From Allomuricauda sp. NBRC 101325 (GTDB lineage Bacteria; Bacteroidota; Bacteroidia; Flavobacteriales; Flavobacteriaceae), in contig NZ_BSQF01000002.1 of assembly GCF_030268205.1 (NCBI RefSeq), forward strand, positions 868,001-932,000: a stretch of DNA of 64,000 bases, in the 5' to 3' direction. Shown in pieces: positions 61,553-64,000 of the stretch. The translations under genes were made by a program, and so were the position numbers. The first letter of the stretch is position 1. Every line of letters starts with the position of its first letter. Below the pieces are notes generated by a model. The model was not told the DNA's origin and did not search any database. It worked only from the letters and a program-made list of their open reading frames with translations.

Positions 61553-62287
61553 GTGAAAAGGTGGATGATTTTTTTTGGAATGATTTTAGTGATTTCTTGT
61601 ACTGTAAAAGAAGAAAGTGAAAACCCTAATCCAGATATTCCTAAAAGTCTTTTAAGTCAAGAGCAATTGGATTTTATTGAGGCCTACCATTATATCACAT
61701 ATAATCTAAGTCCAACCTCGTTTGGTAGTTCTGCTAATGAAAGGTGGGAGGATAGCATTCGAATTTATATTCATGGGTCTACGTTTTACCCATATAATGG
61801 AGATTTTCAAGGTAGAATTGATGAATTCAATCAATTAATGACCAATGGTTCGGGGGTAATTTTGGTAAACTCATTGGTAGAGGCAAATGTTCAATTGTTT
61901 TACGGCAATAGAGAGGATCTAGAAAGTATTTGGCCTGATATGTTCAACTTGACCACTTCTTCGCAAAAAGGTTATGCCACCTATACAACCAATTCAAAGT
62001 CTGAGATTACTTCGGGACGTATTTGGGTGAAATACAGTGAACTTGGTTTGTTCACCCATGAGTTTGGCCATGTTTTAGGGTTGGGTCATGCCGATAGTGG
62101 ACTTTGTGGTGAAACAATTGAAGCATCAATGAGCATGATGTGTTCCAATGCGCCGAACAACTTTTATGAACTGGATAAGAATATTATAAAAGCCCTGTAC
62201 ACTCCCAGAATACCGGTGGGGAAAACTTTTGAGGCGGTTAGACCCGTTTTGGAAGAAATGTTATTGGATGGTACAATCCAGCCTTAA
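61553..62287 (+). CDS. Matrixin-like zinc metalloprotease lipoprotein
   Basis: 244 residues from a GTG; an ATG 12 bp inside is also possible. The signal MIFFGMILVISCTVKEESEN carries a lipobox SC. The zinc site HEFGHVLGLGH (HEXXHXXGXXH, near residue 172) with a downstream Met-turn candidate in ASMSMMCS matches matrixin/metzincin proteases. It would act on the cell surface or in the periplasm. It converges with the DUF1624 gene, with a 4-bp overlap. Confidence 0.82.
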   Translation: MKRWMIFFGMILVISCTVKEESENPNPDIPKSLLSQEQLDFIEAYHYITYNLSPTSFGSSANERWEDSIRIYIHGSTFYPYNGDFQGRIDEFNQLMTNGSGVILVNSLVEANVQLFYGNREDLESIWPDMFNLTTSSQKGYATYTTNSKSEITSGRIWVKYSELGLFTHEFGHVLGLGHADSGLCGETIEASMSMMCSNAPNNFYELDKNIIKALYTPRIPVGKTFEAVRPVLEEMLLDGTIQP

Positions 62288-63480
62288 TTGCTTCGTACCA
62301 CTTGTACCAAGCGTTGTACCCTTACTCTAACTCTAAGAAAAGTTTCTTTTAAAATCGGGAATATGCTCTTGCCAAAATTTATCGATTGGCTTTTTGCCGT
62401 GGTCAACAAGTAAGAGGCTTTATCTTTAATTTGAACCTCATATTTATTGTATTGCAGCGCAAAGTAGGTGCTCAATATCATAAATACGATAGCTCCTGGA
62501 ATAACCACTTCTGGAGATAGGGAATGATTGAATGGACGATACAGTCCCAACCCGGTTAAACTTCCATAAAGAATCACAAAGTGAATTACGTAGATGGACA
62601 GGGTGCTACCTCCAATGTTCAAAATGGTTTTGTTGGTCAAGAATCTCCGCAATACCATAAATATGGCAAAAACAACAAATACATTCCCCAAACGGATGAA
62701 CAAGTAATTATTGGAAACAATCAATTTTAAGAATTCCCATCCAGTTGATTCATATAGTGCCGCAAATGCTCTAGTGGATTGGTAAATCAACAAATAACCC
62801 ATAGCTAAGGCAATTGAGATTGCAGCAGGATATAAATACTTGAAATTTTTAAATCGGTTAAAAAGTACTGAAATAAAGGCTCCAATGGTGGTGTATCCTA
62901 ACCATGGAATAATGGTAAACACCGAGCCATTGGCTTTGGTCAGATAATTGGCCAAAAAATCTGGCAAGAATGGATAGGTCCAATCTTTGTAGACTCTTTC
63001 AAAAAGGAAAAGCACTAAAGTGATGAGAACCAAAACCGTTGGAAAAACAAACTTTTTTCGATTACTGGTCAACAGATACACCCCGATCAAGGCGAAAATG
63101 GATAATCCGATGCAATGCAACACGTCCACCAAATAAAAGGAGCTATAAATCTGACCTTTTAAAAGTCCAAAAAGGTTTAATCGAAGTAAATACCCAATCA
63201 ACAATAGTTGTAACCCACGACGAACACCTTTGGCGACCCTCGGGTTTTCCATGCCTTTTTGGGGACTTTTAATCAATAAATAGGTAAAAATAAATCCAGA
63301 AACTGTAAAGAAAACCGGTGCGGTGATTCCTCTAAAATACAACCAAATATTATATGCAGTATTGGTGGTATCCCGATAAACAGGATCCAATAGACCATCA
63401 ATAAAGTGACCTTGGAGCATCATTAAAATGGCCCAAGCTCTCATGGCATCTACAAAAAATAACCTATTGTTGGCTGTCAT
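62284..63480 (-). CDS. DUF1624/heparan-N-acetyltransferase-like membrane protein
   Basis: 398 residues from the ATG at 63480 (one at 63540 adds 20 residues without support). The N-terminus NRLFFVDAMRAWAILMMLQG then HFIDGLLDP and TAPVFFTVSGFIFTYLL matches the DUF1624 group of acyltransferase-like membrane proteins with about ten helices. It may move an acyl or acetyl group to a surface glycan. The start lies 130 bp from the divergent FMN reductase gene. Confidence 0.78.
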   Translation of the reverse strand: MTANNRLFFVDAMRAWAILMMLQGHFIDGLLDPVYRDTTNTAYNIWLYFRGITAPVFFTVSGFIFTYLLIKSPQKGMENPRVAKGVRRGLQLLLIGYLLRLNLFGLLKGQIYSSFYLVDVLHCIGLSIFALIGVYLLTSNRKKFVFPTVLVLITLVLFLFERVYKDWTYPFLPDFLANYLTKANGSVFTIIPWLGYTTIGAFISVLFNRFKNFKYLYPAAISIALAMGYLLIYQSTRAFAALYESTGWEFLKLIVSNNYLFIRLGNVFVVFAIFMVLRRFLTNKTILNIGGSTLSIYVIHFVILYGSLTGLGLYRPFNHSLSPEVVIPGAIVFMILSTYFALQYNKYEVQIKDKASYLLTTAKSQSINFGKSIFPILKETFLRVRVRVQRLVQVVRSN

Positions 63481-63610
63481 TTGGATCAGTATTACCCTAT
63501 ATACTTGTTTAGCAAGCAGTTTGGATGCTTTGCCCGTCAAAATTATGCAAAATAGTGTGATCTCTCTTGCAATAGCGGTATTTTAGCGAAACAATTAAAG
63601 ATTGAATCAT

Positions 63611-64000
63611 ATGGCTGCAATATTGGCATTTGCGGGGAGCAATTCTTCCACATCCATTAATTTTCGACTGGTAAAATTGACCACCTCCTTGGTGCAAAAT
63701 CATGATATTCAGCAGTTAAACATGGCGGAACATCCATTTGTAATGTTCAGCGAAGATGAAGAAAAGAAAAACGGATATTCAGATGCCTTGGTTGATTTAA
63801 AGGATAAAATCCAAGCTGCGGATGGCCTTATTTTGTCCGTGAACGAGCACAATGGAAATCCTTCGGCCTACTTTAAAAATGTATTGGATTGGTTGTCTCG
63901 ATTGGACCGTAATTTTTTGGAGGGCACCAAAGTGCTTTTGATGTCCACTTCTGGTGGAAAAAGAGGTGCAAAGGGCTCATTGGGAGTGATTGAAAATATG
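63611..64000 (+). CDS. NADPH-dependent FMN reductase family protein, N-terminal part
   Basis: 130 codons are visible before the window ends. AAILAFAGSNSSTSINFRLV gives the phosphate loop of the flavodoxin-like fold, SVNEHNGNPSAYFKNVLDWL contacts the flavin, and STSGGKRGAKGSLGV follows. It would reduce FMN or quinones with NAD(P)H. The C-terminal end is outside the window. Confidence 0.85.
   Translation, partial: MAAILAFAGSNSSTSINFRLVKLTTSLVQNHDIQQLNMAEHPFVMFSEDEEKKNGYSDALVDLKDKIQAADGLILSVNEHNGNPSAYFKNVLDWLSRLDRNFLEGTKVLLMSTSGGKRGAKGSLGVIENM

Overview
The window looks like a chromosome segment from a marine Flavobacteriaceae (Bacteroidota) member, possibly close to Allomuricauda/Muricauda. 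The reasons are low-GC DNA, many lipoproteins, genes without Shine-Dalgarno sequences, and families typical of that group (DUF6090, DUF3667, DUF6428, DUF6500, DUF6952, PVC-type cytochrome/HEAT dehydrogenase plus sulfatase). The genus is inference only.

Left part (1-11.2 kb). An arsenic resistance cluster on the minus strand (arsR, DUF6428, low-Mr-phosphatase-type arsenate reductase, Acr3 pump, start of a lipoprotein gene) carries two copies of a probable ArsR operator. It is divergent from a tightly coupled plus-strand operon for molybdenum cofactor: cysteine desulfurase, XdhC, MocA-like nucleotidyltransferase, MoaD, MoeB-rhodanese, MoaE, a MoaC-MoaB fusion, MoaA, MoeA and a TauE/SafE permease. 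Nearly all junctions overlap or abut. A stand-alone ModE-type DNA-binding protein lies at 14.9 kb.

Middle (11.2-33.3 kb). This holds a Nudix-fold regulator with a degenerate Nudix box, a propeller protein and a Tat-exported Gfo/Idh/MocA oxidoreductase, a glycosyltransferase, DUF3500 and other lipoproteins, a TetR/2OG-oxygenase pair with a palindromic operator, and a large cytochrome c/HEAT dehydrogenase next to a sulfatase. It also holds a cyclase with ferredoxin, class III cyclase and globin parts, followed by a PycTM-like membrane effector gene (a Pycsar-like pair), and a TPR histidine kinase/LuxR-type regulator pair.

The most unusual region is 33.47-45.28 kb. Fifteen direct copies of an 18-bp sequence, consensus AAAGTTCAAATAAACGAT, separate 14 one-gene units, nearly all short and all on the plus strand. 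The motif often supplies the stop codon of one gene and the start region of the next. A frameshifted serine recombinase that has lost its catalytic serine, with an inverted motif copy just before it, stands at the left end. The last copy forms the 3' end of a convergent DUF3667 gene. This resembles an integron gene-cassette array, but no integron integrase is present and no consistent attC structure was seen. Cargo is mostly membrane, lipoprotein or secreted proteins, including a prolyl oligopeptidase, a DinB-like protein and a TIMP-like protein.

Right part (45.3-64 kb). This is mostly housekeeping: tRNA-Ser(TGA) with a duplicated 3' end nearby, TauE permease, DegT aminotransferase, RibB with a degenerate GTP cyclohydrolase II half, LptF/G permease, LolA, FtsK, diacylglycerol kinase, thioredoxin/DUF6952/peroxiredoxin, NhaC antiporter, a trans-sulfuration enzyme divergent from an Lrp regulator, dihydrolipoyl dehydrogenase, a matrixin-like lipoprotein protease, a DUF1624-type membrane protein and the start of an NADPH-dependent FMN reductase.
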